Shown one piece after another: positions 7,824-14,596 of a stretch of DNA of 20,797 nucleotides; position 1 is the first letter of the stretch, and every line of letters starts with the position of its first letter. The stretch spans positions 1-20,797 of the forward strand of contig JAFYVA010000080.1 of NCBI GenBank assembly GCA_017549325.1, read 5' to 3'. Made by a program: the position numbers and the translations under genes. The DNA comes from Oscillospiraceae bacterium (GTDB lineage Bacteria; Bacillota_A; Clostridia; Oscillospirales; Oscillospiraceae). Under the pieces are notes generated by a model that saw nothing but the letters and a program-made list of their open reading frames with translations, had not been told where the DNA came from and ran no database searches.

Positions 7824-7852
7824 AGTATACCCTATGCAGTGGAAAAAGTCAT
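7824..7852 (-). promoter_or_regulatory. Promoter of the rhomboid-like gene
   Basis: On the minus strand a -10 box TATACT (7824-7829) lies 17 bp from an ATGACT -35 (7847-7852), which matches four of six consensus bases. Transcription should start near 7817, downstream of the ATG at 7822. This supports the TTG start and a separate transcript from the upstream permease gene. Confidence 0.6.
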
Positions 7853-7918
7853 TATCTTTTTGTGAATTTATCCGCCCCTCCTGCGCCGAACAGGGTGCAA
7901 AAGGCGGAAAATGGGGGC

Positions 7919-9019
7919 TCATACCAACAACAGCAACAGAATAATGCCGACGAGGTTGACGGCGGTGAACACCGCCAGAAACCGTCCCACGCTGGCCTTC
8001 TCCGTCCCGCCTGTGTAGAGCTTGAGGGTGATGAGGCTGGCAAGGGACGCGCAGGGCGTGCCCAGACCGCCGATGTTGACGCCCTGCAGGAGGCCGCGCC
8101 AATCGGAGGTGAACTCCGAGAGCAGCACCGCCGCGGGCACATTGCTGATGACCTGGCTGGCACCTAAGGAGGTCAGGAGGGTGCTGCGCTCCAGAAGGGA
8201 CTGGAGGAACTGGCGCACCCCGTCCATCCGTCCTAAGTTGCCCGAGAGAATGAAAAAGCACACGAAGGTCACCAGCAGCAGGTAGTCCACCTTCTTCAGC
8301 AGCGAGCGGTTCAGCAAAAACAGTACCAGCACCACGATGACGGTCACCACCGCGTAGTGCATCCAGCGGAATACGGCGGTGAGGCACAGGATGAACAATG
8401 CGGCGTAAATGAGGAGCTTTTCCGTATCGTGGAGGGATTCTTTTTCCATCTCCACGGTGGGCAGCACTTTGGGCAGCAGGAACAGCGACGCCACACCCAG
8501 TCCCATGAAGCACGCTGTGGTCAGGGGCAGCATAGCGGAGAAGAACTCCACGGGGGAGAGGGTATAATAGCCGTAGAGGTACAGGTTCTGGGGATTGCCC
8601 ACGGGGGTGGCCATAGAGCCTAAGTTTGCCGCCACCGTCTGTAATACCAGCGTGGGGATCACGGACTTATGGCAGCCCATCTGTCCCAACAGCAGCATGG
8701 TGAAGGGCACGAAAGTCAACAATGCCACATCGTTGGTCACCAGCATAGAGGTGAAGAAGGGCAGCATCACCAGCACGAAGCCCAGCACCTGTCCCCGCCG
8801 GCAGCGGCGCAGCAGTGCGTAGGCCAGCGTGGAGAAGGCACCGCAGCTGCCAAAGCCCGCCACCACCGCCATGAGGCACAGCAGCAGGCACAGCACCCGC
8901 AGATCCATATAGGCGATATAGCCCCTGTCGGGGGGCACGAAGAAGGCTGTCACCACGGCGCACAATGCGGCGATGGACAGCACGGGGTCTTTCTTTATAA
9001 AACGAAGCACCGTTTTCAC
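7919..9019 (-). CDS. SLC13/ArsB-like ion transporter (permease)
   Basis: 366 aa. The start is a GTG at 9019 with AAGGAGG 10 nt upstream (9030-9036); no better ATG lies nearby. About ten hydrophobic segments are visible. Two re-entrant-type motifs typical of the ion transporter superfamily appear in mirrored halves: a SMLVTNDVALLTFVPFTMLL segment in the first half, followed by TVAANLGSMATPVGNPQNLY, and SNVPAAVLLSEF then GVNIGGLGTPCASLASLITL in the second. These NxP/GxPxxS-like turns place it with divalent anion/Na+ symporters and ArsB/NhaD relatives. The substrate cannot be told from the sequence. It is shorter than most SLC13 proteins (about 450 aa), as in the YbiR-like subgroup. No terminator is seen after it, so some transcript may continue into the rhomboid-like gene. 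Confidence 0.85.
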   Translation of the reverse strand: MKTVLRFIKKDPVLSIAALCAVVTAFFVPPDRGYIAYMDLRVLCLLLCLMAVVAGFGSCGAFSTLAYALLRRCRRGQVLGFVLVMLPFFTSMLVTNDVALLTFVPFTMLLLGQMGCHKSVIPTLVLQTVAANLGSMATPVGNPQNLYLYGYYTLSPVEFFSAMLPLTTACFMGLGVASLFLLPKVLPTVEMEKESLHDTEKLLIYAALFILCLTAVFRWMHYAVVTVIVVLVLFLLNRSLLKKVDYLLLVTFVCFFILSGNLGRMDGVRQFLQSLLERSTLLTSLGASQVISNVPAAVLLSEFTSDWRGLLQGVNIGGLGTPCASLASLITLKLYTGGTEKASVGRFLAVFTAVNLVGIILLLLLV

Positions 9020-9058
9020 AGCGGCAATGCCTCCTTATTCTTACAAAATCCGCAGGAA

Positions 9059-9087
9059 AGAATAGCATATTTGCTGCGCGAATGCAA
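9059..9087 (-). promoter_or_regulatory. Possible promoter of the permease gene
   Basis: Minus strand: TTGCAT (9082-9087) and TATTCT (9059-9064), 17 bp apart, with TGC before the -10. It is a weak match, but correctly placed about 40 bp before the GTG start and lying inside one arm of an inverted repeat (9067-9079). A hairpin over the promoter may be coincidental. Confidence 0.35.
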
Positions 9088-9129
9088 CAGGAAAAGGGCA
9101 AGAAATGCCATCTTTTGCGCAGCAAATAT
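9067..9129. repeat. Inverted repeat, 13-bp perfect arms
   Basis: ATATTTGCTGCGC (9067-9079) is the exact reverse complement of 9117-9129, with 37 bp between. The left arm overlaps a 28-bp direct repeat. It may be a palindromic mobile or MITE-like remnant. No coding potential was found. Confidence 0.6.
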
Positions 9130-9319
9130 ATCTATTAAAAAAGCGAGGGGTCATACCCTCTTCTCCGCGCTAAGAGCCGCCCTGTCGGGCGGTTGCGCTC
9201 TCGCACAGCGCCTGCGGGCGCTAGCCCCTCGCGCTCCCCCATGCAGAGTCGAAAGCTGTTTGCTTCGGCAAGAAGCAGGGGAAATTATCCGTTTGCTGCG
9301 CGAATGCAACAGGAAAAGG
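9070..9319. repeat. 28-bp direct repeat pair (9070-9097 and 9292-9319)
   Basis: Positions 9070-9097 and 9292-9319 are identical over 28 bp, starting TTTGCTGCGCGAATGCAACA and ending in GGAAAAGG. They bracket the structured stretch 9143-9232. Nothing in the 9020-9355 gap looks like a gene. The arrangement suggests a repeat-bounded element or recombination scar. Confidence 0.75.
9143..9232. repeat. Nested hairpin element, GC-rich
   Basis: GCGAGGGG (9143-9150) pairs with CCCCTCGC (9225-9232) as an outer 8-bp stem. Inside lie GAGGG/CCCTC (9145-9149 with 9156-9160, an alternative to the outer stem), CCGCCC/GGGCGG (9177-9182 with 9187-9192), AGAGC/GCTCT flanking it, and AGCGCC/GGCGCT (9207-9212 with 9217-9222). 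It could be a palindromic repeat or a structured RNA; no matching RNA family is recognised. Confidence 0.5.
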
Positions 9320-9321
9320 AC

Positions 9322-9352
9322 AAAAAAAGACCACCCCGGGGGGTGGCTTTTC
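9322..9352 (-). terminator. Terminator of the SLOG gene
   Basis: Stem CCACCC (9331-9336) with GGGTGG (9341-9346). On the minus strand, after the hairpin, comes a T-run (complement of 9322-9328). It follows the SLOG stop at 9356 directly. A near-copy lies at 10210-10241. Confidence 0.8.
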
Positions 9353-9355
9353 TTA

Positions 9356-9811
9356 TTATTTACATCTCGGCAGAACGGTTACGGCGATGGCTCCGCGTTG
9401 CTCTTGCCGTTGTGCATAGTTGAGGATTTTTTCTGCATTACTGGCAGGATGCCACACATAGGCAATCAGATAGTCGCTGCATGAGATCATGCGGCGGTTT
9501 GCCTGCACGATGGCAAAGCGCCGGGGCGTGTGTTCCATTCCGTCGGGATAATAGGAATCATCAAATCCGGCGGGCAAAACAACGGGGTGCTCAGCAGGAT
9601 GATAGGGGAGCAGCAGCGACAGCGACACATGGGGATGTCGCTGTTTGGCATCTATTACGGCTCTGGCAGCCATGCGGTCAAACCCACCGTAGTTTCCGAC
9701 AACAAATTCGGTTACGCCATACGCTGTGATGTGCTTTTCGACTTCCCGTAGAAGCAGCGGGAAAATTTCTTCCCCCGTTTCTCTGTGCCCAATGAAAAAG
9801 CAACGCTTCAT
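9356..9811 (-). CDS. SLOG-fold (DUF1273-like) protein
   Basis: 151 aa, ATG at 9811 behind a GGAGTGGTGAT stretch. SLOG landmarks are visible: a CFFIGHRETGEEI start, VVGNYGGFDRMAARAVIDAK (about 37-56), LLLPYHPAEH, a TPRRFAIVQANRRMI stretch, and SDYLIAYVWHPASNAEKILN before the end. SLOG proteins have a Rossmann-like fold and are proposed to bind nucleotide-derived ligands; many sit near phage defence or conflict genes, but no specific activity is established for this subgroup. The gene is divergent from an XRE regulator across 110 bp holding its promoter and two operators. The C-terminal codons share sequence with the pyrI end, so the original C-terminus may have been replaced. Its job here is unknown; a ligand-sensing partner of the regulator is an inference. 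Confidence 0.85.
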   Translation of the reverse strand: MKRCFFIGHRETGEEIFPLLLREVEKHITAYGVTEFVVGNYGGFDRMAARAVIDAKQRHPHVSLSLLLPYHPAEHPVVLPAGFDDSYYPDGMEHTPRRFAIVQANRRMISCSDYLIAYVWHPASNAEKILNYAQRQEQRGAIAVTVLPRCK

Positions 9812-9824
9812 ATCACCACTCCAT

Positions 9825-9841
9825 ATTTAGTAATACCAAAT
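9825..9841. promoter_or_regulatory. Operator O2, one mismatch from O1 core
   Basis: ATTTAGT-AAT-ACCAAAT fits the ATTTGGT-N3-ACCAAAT core of O1 with a single mismatch. Its centre lies 29 bp from that of O1, about 2.8 helical turns, and it falls downstream of the SLOG transcription start. Confidence 0.65.
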
Positions 9842-9848
9842 TAAATAT

Positions 9849-9877
9849 ATTATATTTGGTGTTACCAAATATAGCAA
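9849..9877 (-). promoter_or_regulatory. SLOG gene promoter
   Basis: Minus strand: TTGCTA (9872-9877) and TATAAT (9849-9854), 17 bp apart, placing transcription start about 30 nt before the ATG at 9811. The whole spacer lies inside the perfect palindrome 9851-9873, so a repressor bound there would block RNA polymerase. Confidence 0.7.
9851..9873. promoter_or_regulatory. Operator O1, perfect 10-bp palindrome
   Basis: TATATTTGGT (9851-9860), a GTT centre, then its exact reverse complement ACCAAATATA (9864-9873). It overlaps the SLOG -10 and the spacer, and lies about 17 bp upstream of the -10 of the XRE gene, where its -35 would be. This is the expected position for an operator of the divergent XRE repressor, controlling both genes. 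Confidence 0.75.
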
Positions 9878-9890
9878 GCCTTTCGCGGCA

Positions 9891-9896
9891 TATAAT
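9891..9896 (+). promoter_or_regulatory. -10 box of the XRE gene
   Basis: A perfect TATAAT lies 25 nt before the GTG start. No good -35 stands at 17 bp; the expected position overlaps the edge of O1. The promoter may be weak or self-repressed. Confidence 0.5.
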
Positions 9897-9921
9897 AAGG
9901 CCAACAGAGGAGGTGAGCAGT

Positions 9922-10170
9922 GTGAAACCGAGAAAACTGGCGCTGGGCGAGCGAAATCTGATCGGTGCGCGCGTAACGGCGGCGCGAAAAAAGTTGGGGA
10001 TGAAACAGGTGGAGCTGCTCGCTAAACTACAGCTTGCGGGCGTGGATATGAGCGTTCCCGCGTTATCTCTATTGGAAGGGCAAAAACGCCCTGTGTCCGA
10101 TATTGAGCTGAGTGCTTTGGCCGATATTTTGGATGTATCTGTCGACTGGCTGCTGGGAAGAGAGGAATGA
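9922..10170 (+). CDS. XRE-family HTH transcriptional regulator
   Basis: 82 aa. The GTG at 9922 is chosen because AGGAGG (9908-9913) lies 8 nt upstream; an ATG at 9856 would lie inside the operator. The HTH core fits the Cro/C1 type: ARVTAARKKLGMKQVELLAK, then a helix SVPALSLLEGQKRPV with the recognition-helix pattern, and ALADILDVSVDWLLGREE, the usual end of an XRE domain. There is no separate ligand domain, so any signal would have to come from a partner. It is divergent from the SLOG gene, and the intergenic palindromes fit a dimeric XRE repressor regulating itself and the SLOG gene. A shared terminator with pyrI follows at 10211. Confidence 0.9.
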   Translation: MKPRKLALGERNLIGARVTAARKKLGMKQVELLAKLQLAGVDMSVPALSLLEGQKRPVSDIELSALADILDVSVDWLLGREE

Positions 10171-10210
10171 ACAGAACGCTTTGGACACACCGTTCACAAT
10201 TCAAAACAGA

Positions 10211-10241
10211 AAAAAGCCACCCCCGGGGGGTGGCCTTTTTT
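10211..10241. terminator. Bidirectional terminator between XRE and pyrI
   Basis: Stem GCCACCCC (10216-10223) with GGGGTGGC (10227-10234), flanked by an A-run (10210-10215) and a T-run (10236-10241). It can end both the XRE transcript and the pyr operon. Confidence 0.85.
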
Positions 10242-10248
10242 ATTGCTT

Positions 10249-10668
10249 TTACATCTCGGCCTTGGTCTCGCAGTAGCGGCAGCGATAGACGTGCTTGGCA
10301 GCGTCGGTCAGATCGAAGATCTGGGGCAGCTCCTGCTCCACGGAGGTGATGCAGCGGGGGTTCTTGCAGCGCACCACGCCGCGGATGACCTCGGGCAGCT
10401 TCAGCTGACGCTTCTCCACGCGCTCGCCGTCCTTAATGATGTTGACGGTGATGCTGGGGTCCACATAGCCGATCAGATCCCAGTCCAGCTCCAGCAGCGT
10501 GTCGATCTTGATGATGTCCTTGCGGCCCAGCTTAGCGCTGGTGACGTTGTTCAGCAGTGCCACGGAGGCATCCACCTTGTCCAGATTCAGAATGCGGTAC
10601 AGCTCCATAGCCTTACCTGCGGTGATATGGTCAATTACGATACCGTTACGGATTGCATCGATAGTCAT
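10249..10668 (-). CDS. pyrI: Aspartate carbamoyltransferase regulatory subunit
   Basis: 139 aa, ATG at 10668 with a GGGAGG site about 11 nt upstream. PyrI binds CTP/ATP effectors and joins PyrB trimers into the large allosteric complex. An N-terminal nucleotide-binding domain (about 1-95) is followed by a zinc domain with CKNPRC (about 103-108) and CRYC (about 132-135), the four Cys ligands. Somewhat shorter than the E. coli protein (about 153 aa), with both halves present. It lies 16 nt after pyrB and is the last gene of the pyr operon. Confidence 0.95.
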   Translation of the reverse strand: MTIDAIRNGIVIDHITAGKAMELYRILNLDKVDASVALLNNVTSAKLGRKDIIKIDTLLELDWDLIGYVDPSITVNIIKDGERVEKRQLKLPEVIRGVVRCKNPRCITSVEQELPQIFDLTDAAKHVYRCRYCETKAEM

Positions 10669-10684
10669 AGTTCAGTACCCTCCC

Positions 10685-11602
10685 TTACTTATTCAGACCC
10701 AGCAGCTCCAGGATCAGAGCCATACGGATGTAGCGGCCATAGCGCACCTGACGGAAGTAGGCGGCGCGGGGATCGTCGTCCACGGCCACGGAGATCTCGT
10801 TGACGCGGGGCAGGGGGTGCAGGATGGTCAGATCCTTCTTGGCGTTCTTCAGCTTCTCGGGAGTCAGGATGTAGCTATCCTTCAGGCGCAGGTAATCCTC
10901 CTCGTTGAAGAAGCGCTCACGCTGCACGCGGGTCATGTACAGGATGTCCAGCTGAGGCATTGCGCTCTCCAGATCGGTGGTCTGCTCGTAGGGGATGTTG
11001 TTGTTCTTGATGTAGGTCTCCTTGACATAGCTGGGGACCTTCAGCTCCTCGGGGGAGATGAGGACGAACTTGGTGCCCGTGTAGCGGGACATGGCGGCGA
11101 TGAGGGAGTGGACGGTACGGCCGAACTTCAGATCGCCGCAGAGGCCCACGGTCAGGTTGTCGAAGTGACCCTTCTCGTGGTGGATGGTGAGGAGGTCGGT
11201 GAGGGTCTGGGTGGGGTGGTTGTGGCCGCCGTCACCGGCATTGATGACGGGCACGGTGGTGTTCATGGAAGCCACGAGAGGAGCACCCTCCTTGGGGTGA
11301 CGCATGGCGATGATGTCGGCGTAGCAGCCCACGGTACGGATGGTGTCGGCCACGCTCTCGCCCTTAGCGGCGGAGGAGGAAGAGGCCTCGGAGAAGCCCA
11401 GCACCTGGCCGCCCAGAGACAGCATGGCAGACTCAAAGCTCAGGCGGGTACGGGTAGAGGGTTCAAAGAACAGTGTGGCAAGGATCTTGCCGTCGCACTT
11501 GTGTGCGTACTTTTCGGGATGCTCGATAATATCGGTTCCCAGGGCGACCAGCTCGTCGATCTCGGCGGTGGTCATCTGCATAATGTCGATCAGGCTTCTC
11601 AT
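10685..11602 (-). CDS. pyrB: Aspartate carbamoyltransferase catalytic subunit
   Basis: 305 aa. The ATG at 11602 is used, with AAGGAGG 11 nt upstream; an upstream in-frame start has no site and runs into pyrE. It makes carbamoyl-aspartate from carbamoyl phosphate and aspartate, the first committed step of pyrimidine synthesis, in the cytosol. Motifs: [13 protein letters not shown] (carbamoyl phosphate binding), [17 protein letters not shown] and HPLPRVNEI. It pairs with PyrI downstream. The start lies 4 nt after the pyrE stop, and its ribosome site lies inside the pyrE end, which suggests coupled translation. Confidence 0.97.
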   Translation of the reverse strand: MRSLIDIMQMTTAEIDELVALGTDIIEHPEKYAHKCDGKILATLFFEPSTRTRLSFESAMLSLGGQVLGFSEASSSSAAKGESVADTIRTVGCYADIIAMRHPKEGAPLVASMNTTVPVINAGDGGHNHPTQTLTDLLTIHHEKGHFDNLTVGLCGDLKFGRTVHSLIAAMSRYTGTKFVLISPEELKVPSYVKETYIKNNNIPYEQTTDLESAMPQLDILYMTRVQRERFFNEEDYLRLKDSYILTPEKLKNAKKDLTILHPLPRVNEISVAVDDDPRAAYFRQVRYGRYIRMALILELLGLNK

Positions 11603-11606
11603 AGTG

Positions 11607-12254
11607 TTAGTTTCCTCCTTTAATCCAGCTCTCGTCCGAGGGATTGGCACGGAAGCGCAGCAGGCGGTCAATGTCCTCAGGCTTGATATAATTTTCCTCC
11701 GCCGCCACCTGTGCGATGGTGTCGAAGTCAGTTAAACTAATGTTTTTCACGTTGGCAGCGGCCATGCGGTCAAGGCCCTTCTGCATCCCGTAGGTGAAGA
11801 TGCTGGCAACGCCCAGCACCTCGGCGCCCGCCTCGCGGAGGGCTTCCACCACCTCGATGCAGCTGCCGCCGGTGGAGATGAGATCCTCGATGACCACCAC
11901 CTTCTGGCCCGCCTCCAGGCGACCCTCGATGCGGTTCTGGCGGCCGTGATCCTTGCTGCCGCTGCGAACGTAGCCCATGGGCAGACCCATGATGTGGCCC
12001 ACGATGGCGGCGTGTGCGATACCGGCGGTGGAAGTGCCCATCAGCACCTCGGCCTCGGGATAGAAGCGGCGCACCACCTCGGCAAGGCCATTCTCCACAT
12101 CGCTGCGTACCTCCGGTGCGGTGAGGGTCAGGCGGTTGTCGCAGTACACGGGACTCTTGATGCCACTGGCCCAGGTGAAGGGCTCTTCGGGACGGAAGAA
12201 CACGGCGCGGATCTTCAACAGGTCCTTGGCGATCTGAATTTTGATTTTCTCCAT
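11607..12254 (-). CDS. pyrE: Orotate phosphoribosyltransferase
   Basis: 215 aa, ATG at 12254 with AAAGGAG 6 nt upstream. It converts orotate and PRPP to OMP. The PRPP-binding motif is [14 protein letters not shown] (about residues 119-132), with a GSKDHG loop (about 98-103) that carries the catalytic Lys and His. Length fits the family. The ribosome site overlaps the end of pyrF, 11 nt before the start. Confidence 0.97.
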   Translation of the reverse strand: MEKIKIQIAKDLLKIRAVFFRPEEPFTWASGIKSPVYCDNRLTLTAPEVRSDVENGLAEVVRRFYPEAEVLMGTSTAGIAHAAIVGHIMGLPMGYVRSGSKDHGRQNRIEGRLEAGQKVVVIEDLISTGGSCIEVVEALREAGAEVLGVASIFTYGMQKGLDRMAAANVKNISLTDFDTIAQVAAEENYIKPEDIDRLLRFRANPSDESWIKGGN

Positions 12255-12265
12255 TTCTCTCTCCT

Positions 12266-12964
12266 TTATCCGACAAATTCTGCCACGCAGCGGCGATAGG
12301 CCGCCACGGGATCTTCAGCCTGCGTGATGGGACGGCCCACCACGATGTAGTCCGAGCCGATCTCCTTGGCCTTTGCAGGGGTGGTGACGCGGGCCTGATC
12401 GCCCACGTCGCCGTCGGCGAAACGGACACCGGGGGTCACGGTCAGGAAACCTGCACCGCAGGTTTCGTGCACCTTGCCGCTCTCCAGAGGGGAGCACACC
12501 ACGCCGTCGAGGCCTGCCTCTGCGGCGCACTTACCGTAGTGCATCACCACATCGTCGAGGTTGCGCTCGATCAGCAGATCGGCCTTCATGCGCTCCTCGG
12601 TGGTGGAGGTCAGCTGCGTCACGGCGATCAGCAGGGGACGGGTGCCGTCGGCGCGGGTCAGACCCTCGAGAGCTGCCTCCATCATGGCCTTCGTACCGGC
12701 GGCGTGGAGGTTGGTCATGTCCACGTCCAGACCCGAGAGCACGGCCATGGCCTTCTTCACCGTGTTGGGGATATCGTGGAGCTTGAGATCGAGGAAGATC
12801 TTGTGGCCGCGTGCCTTGATCTCACGGACAATGGCGGGACCCTCGGCGTAATACAGCTCCATGCCGATCTTCACAAAGGGTTTCTCCTCGGTGAACAGGT
12901 CGAGGAATTTTAGCGTTTTTTCGCGGCTGTCGAAGTCCAGCGCGATGATGACATCCTTACCCAT
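12266..12964 (-). CDS. pyrF: Orotidine 5'-phosphate decarboxylase
   Basis: 232 aa. The ATG at 12964 is chosen because AGGAGGT lies 8 nt before it; an in-frame GTG at 12973 overlaps that site. It decarboxylates OMP to UMP, the last step of the pathway. The catalytic core [16 protein letters not shown] (about residues 57-72) carries the Asp-Lys-Asp set, and VTPGVRF and [12 protein letters not shown] bind the phosphate. It overlaps the pyrD end by 8 nt. Confidence 0.97.
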   Translation of the reverse strand: MGKDVIIALDFDSREKTLKFLDLFTEEKPFVKIGMELYYAEGPAIVREIKARGHKIFLDLKLHDIPNTVKKAMAVLSGLDVDMTNLHAAGTKAMMEAALEGLTRADGTRPLLIAVTQLTSTTEERMKADLLIERNLDDVVMHYGKCAAEAGLDGVVCSPLESGKVHETCGAGFLTVTPGVRFADGDVGDQARVTTPAKAKEIGSDYIVVGRPITQAEDPVAAYRRCVAEFVG

Positions 12965-13874
12965 GGTGGGCACCTCCTATGATAGATTCCAAAGATTCGA
13001 TTCCGTACTGTTTGCAGACTGCGGGGAGAGCGTCGATGATGTCGCGGCAGAGGAAGGGGTTGGCAAGATTCCCTGCGCCGATCTCCACGGCGGTGGCGCC
13101 GGAGAGCATCATCTCGATGACATCCTCGGCAGAGGACACGCCGCCCATGCCGATGATGGGGACGGACACGGCCTCGTAGACCTGATAGACCATCCGCAGC
13201 GCCACGGGGAACACGGCGGGGCCGGACATACCGCCCATCTTATTGGCCAGAATAGGGGCGCGGCGCTTGAGGTCGATGCGCATACCCAGCAGCGTGTTGA
13301 TGAGGCTGATGCCGTCGGCGCCGGCCTCCTCGCAGGCCCGTGCGATGGCGGCGATATCGGTCACGTTGGGGCTGAGCTTCATAAACACCGGCTTGGTGGT
13401 CACTTCCTTCACCGCTGCCGTCACCTCGGCTGCGGCCACCGGGTCAACGCCGAAGGCCATGCCGCCGTTGTGCACGTTGGGGCAGGAGATGTTCACCTCC
13501 AGCCAGCCCACCTGCTCCTCGCGGTCCAGCTTCCGGCAGGTGTAGACGTAGTCCTCGATGGAAAAGCCGCTGACGTTGGCCATCACGGGCTTATGGAAAA
13601 TCTTCTTCAGTGCCGGCAGCTCTTCTTCGATGACCTTGTCCACGCCGGGGTTCTGCAGACCCACCGAGTTCAGCATACCCGAGGGGCACTCGGCGATGCG
13701 GGGCGTGGGATTGCCGTAGCGGGGGTCTTTCGTAGTGCCCTTAAAGGAGAAGGTGCCCAGGCAGTTGATATCGTACAGCTGGGCAAACTCCTGCCCGTAG
13801 CCGAAGGTGCCGGAGGCGGGGATGACGGGGTTGTCCAGCTCGATACCCGCCAGATTGACTTTTAACTTCACCAT
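12957..13874 (-). CDS. pyrD: Dihydroorotate dehydrogenase B, catalytic subunit
   Basis: 305 aa. It oxidises dihydroorotate to orotate using FMN. The active-site Cys lies in [14 protein letters not shown], the residue typical of class 1 enzymes; other FMN-contact stretches are [19 protein letters not shown] and [11 protein letters not shown]. The partner PyrK is encoded just upstream, so this is the NAD-linked type 1B enzyme. Its start overlaps the pyrK end by 7 nt. Confidence 0.97.
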   Translation of the reverse strand: MVKLKVNLAGIELDNPVIPASGTFGYGQEFAQLYDINCLGTFSFKGTTKDPRYGNPTPRIAECPSGMLNSVGLQNPGVDKVIEEELPALKKIFHKPVMANVSGFSIEDYVYTCRKLDREEQVGWLEVNISCPNVHNGGMAFGVDPVAAAEVTAAVKEVTTKPVFMKLSPNVTDIAAIARACEEAGADGISLINTLLGMRIDLKRRAPILANKMGGMSGPAVFPVALRMVYQVYEAVSVPIIGMGGVSSAEDVIEMMLSGATAVEIGAGNLANPFLCRDIIDALPAVCKQYGIESLESIIGGAHHG

Positions 13875-14596
13875 ACGACCTCCTCCTTCGTCAGCACCGG
13901 GCCATCCTTGCAGATGCGCTTGTTGCCGTATTTGGTCTTGCAGGTGCAGCCCACGCAGGCGCCGAAGCCGCAGCCCATGCGCTCTTCGAAGCTCAGCAGG
14001 CCGGAGGTGGCGCTGGCGTCGGACACCGCCTTGAGCATGGCCACCGGGCCGCAGGCGCAGAAGAAATCGTATCCCTCGCCCAGCGCCTCGGAGACGAAGC
14101 CGCGCTGTCCGTAGCTGCCGTCCACCGTCACCACGCGGGTCTCCACGCCGAGGGCGCGGAATTCCTCTTCGTAGAACACATCACACTTGCTGTTAAAGCC
14201 CAGCACCGCGATGGGGTGCTTGCCCTCGGAGAGCAGGCGCTTGGCCGTGCCGTACATGGGGGGCACGCCCACGCCGCCGCCGATGAGCAGCGTTTTCTCG
14301 CCGCACAGCGCCGTGTCGAAGCCGTTGCCAAGGCCGGTGAGGATGTCCAGCACCGTGCCGCTGGGCATGGCGGTCATCTCCTTCGTGCCGTGGCCCAACA
14401 CCTTATAGATAATGGTGATGCTCTTCTCATCCCAGTCGCAGATGGAGATGGGACGGCGCAGGAAATGACCTGCGAGCTTGATATTGATAAACTGACCCGG
14501 TGCGGTGATGGCAGAGGTGTCGCCCTCCAGAACCATGCGCCACACATCCTGTGCCAGCATCGTATTTTCCGTTACGGTATACAAAGACTGTCTCAT
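13868..14596 (-). CDS. pyrK: Dihydroorotate dehydrogenase B, electron transfer subunit
   Basis: 242 aa. The ATG at 14596 is chosen for its AGGAGG site; an upstream in-frame start has none and lies inside pyrC. The protein carries FAD and a [2Fe-2S] cluster and passes electrons from PyrD to NAD. The C-terminus has the cluster Cys residues in MGCGFGACVGCTCKTK followed by RICKDGPV. The NAD-binding stretch is LLIGGGVGVPPM. The start overlaps the pyrC stop in an ATGA junction. Confidence 0.96.
   Translation of the reverse strand: MRQSLYTVTENTMLAQDVWRMVLEGDTSAITAPGQFINIKLAGHFLRRPISICDWDEKSITIIYKVLGHGTKEMTAMPSGTVLDILTGLGNGFDTALCGEKTLLIGGGVGVPPMYGTAKRLLSEGKHPIAVLGFNSKCDVFYEEEFRALGVETRVVTVDGSYGQRGFVSEALGEGYDFFCACGPVAMLKAVSDASATSGLLSFEERMGCGFGACVGCTCKTKYGNKRICKDGPVLTKEEVVW

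Larger units (their letters stand above)
9322..10260 (+). repeat. Imperfect direct repeat flanking the SLOG-XRE pair (9322-9371 and 10210-10260)
   Basis: Both copies read, in the same orientation: an A-run, a CCACCC/GGGTGG terminator stem, a T-run with TTATT, and then ACATCTCGGC. I estimate about 85% identity by eye over roughly 50 bp. The ACATCTCGGC part lies within both the SLOG and pyrI 3' ends, but in different reading frames (SLOG ends Leu-Pro-Arg-Cys-Lys; PyrI ends Ala-Glu-Met). That argues for DNA-level duplication rather than shared protein ends. Confidence 0.6.

Noticed and set aside
6902..8167. Plus-strand 421-codon frame
   Set aside because: Antisense to the rhomboid-like and permease genes; composition is His/Gly-rich and matches no protein. 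It also begins in the terminator.
9143..9232. Possible tRNA or known riboswitch
   Set aside because: The nested hairpins do not form a cloverleaf, and no conserved riboswitch core was recognised.
9143..9319. Possible CRISPR array
   Set aside because: Only two copies of the 28-bp repeat occur, about 220 bp apart, without regular spacers or cas genes.
8669..9484. Plus-strand 271-codon frame over the permease gene and repeats
   Set aside because: Gln/His-rich shadow that continues through the repeat block and terminator.
9856..9921. Longer ATG start for the XRE gene
   Set aside because: It lies inside the O1 operator, upstream of the gene's own -10 box, and has no ribosome site; the GTG at 9922 has AGGAGG at the right spacing.
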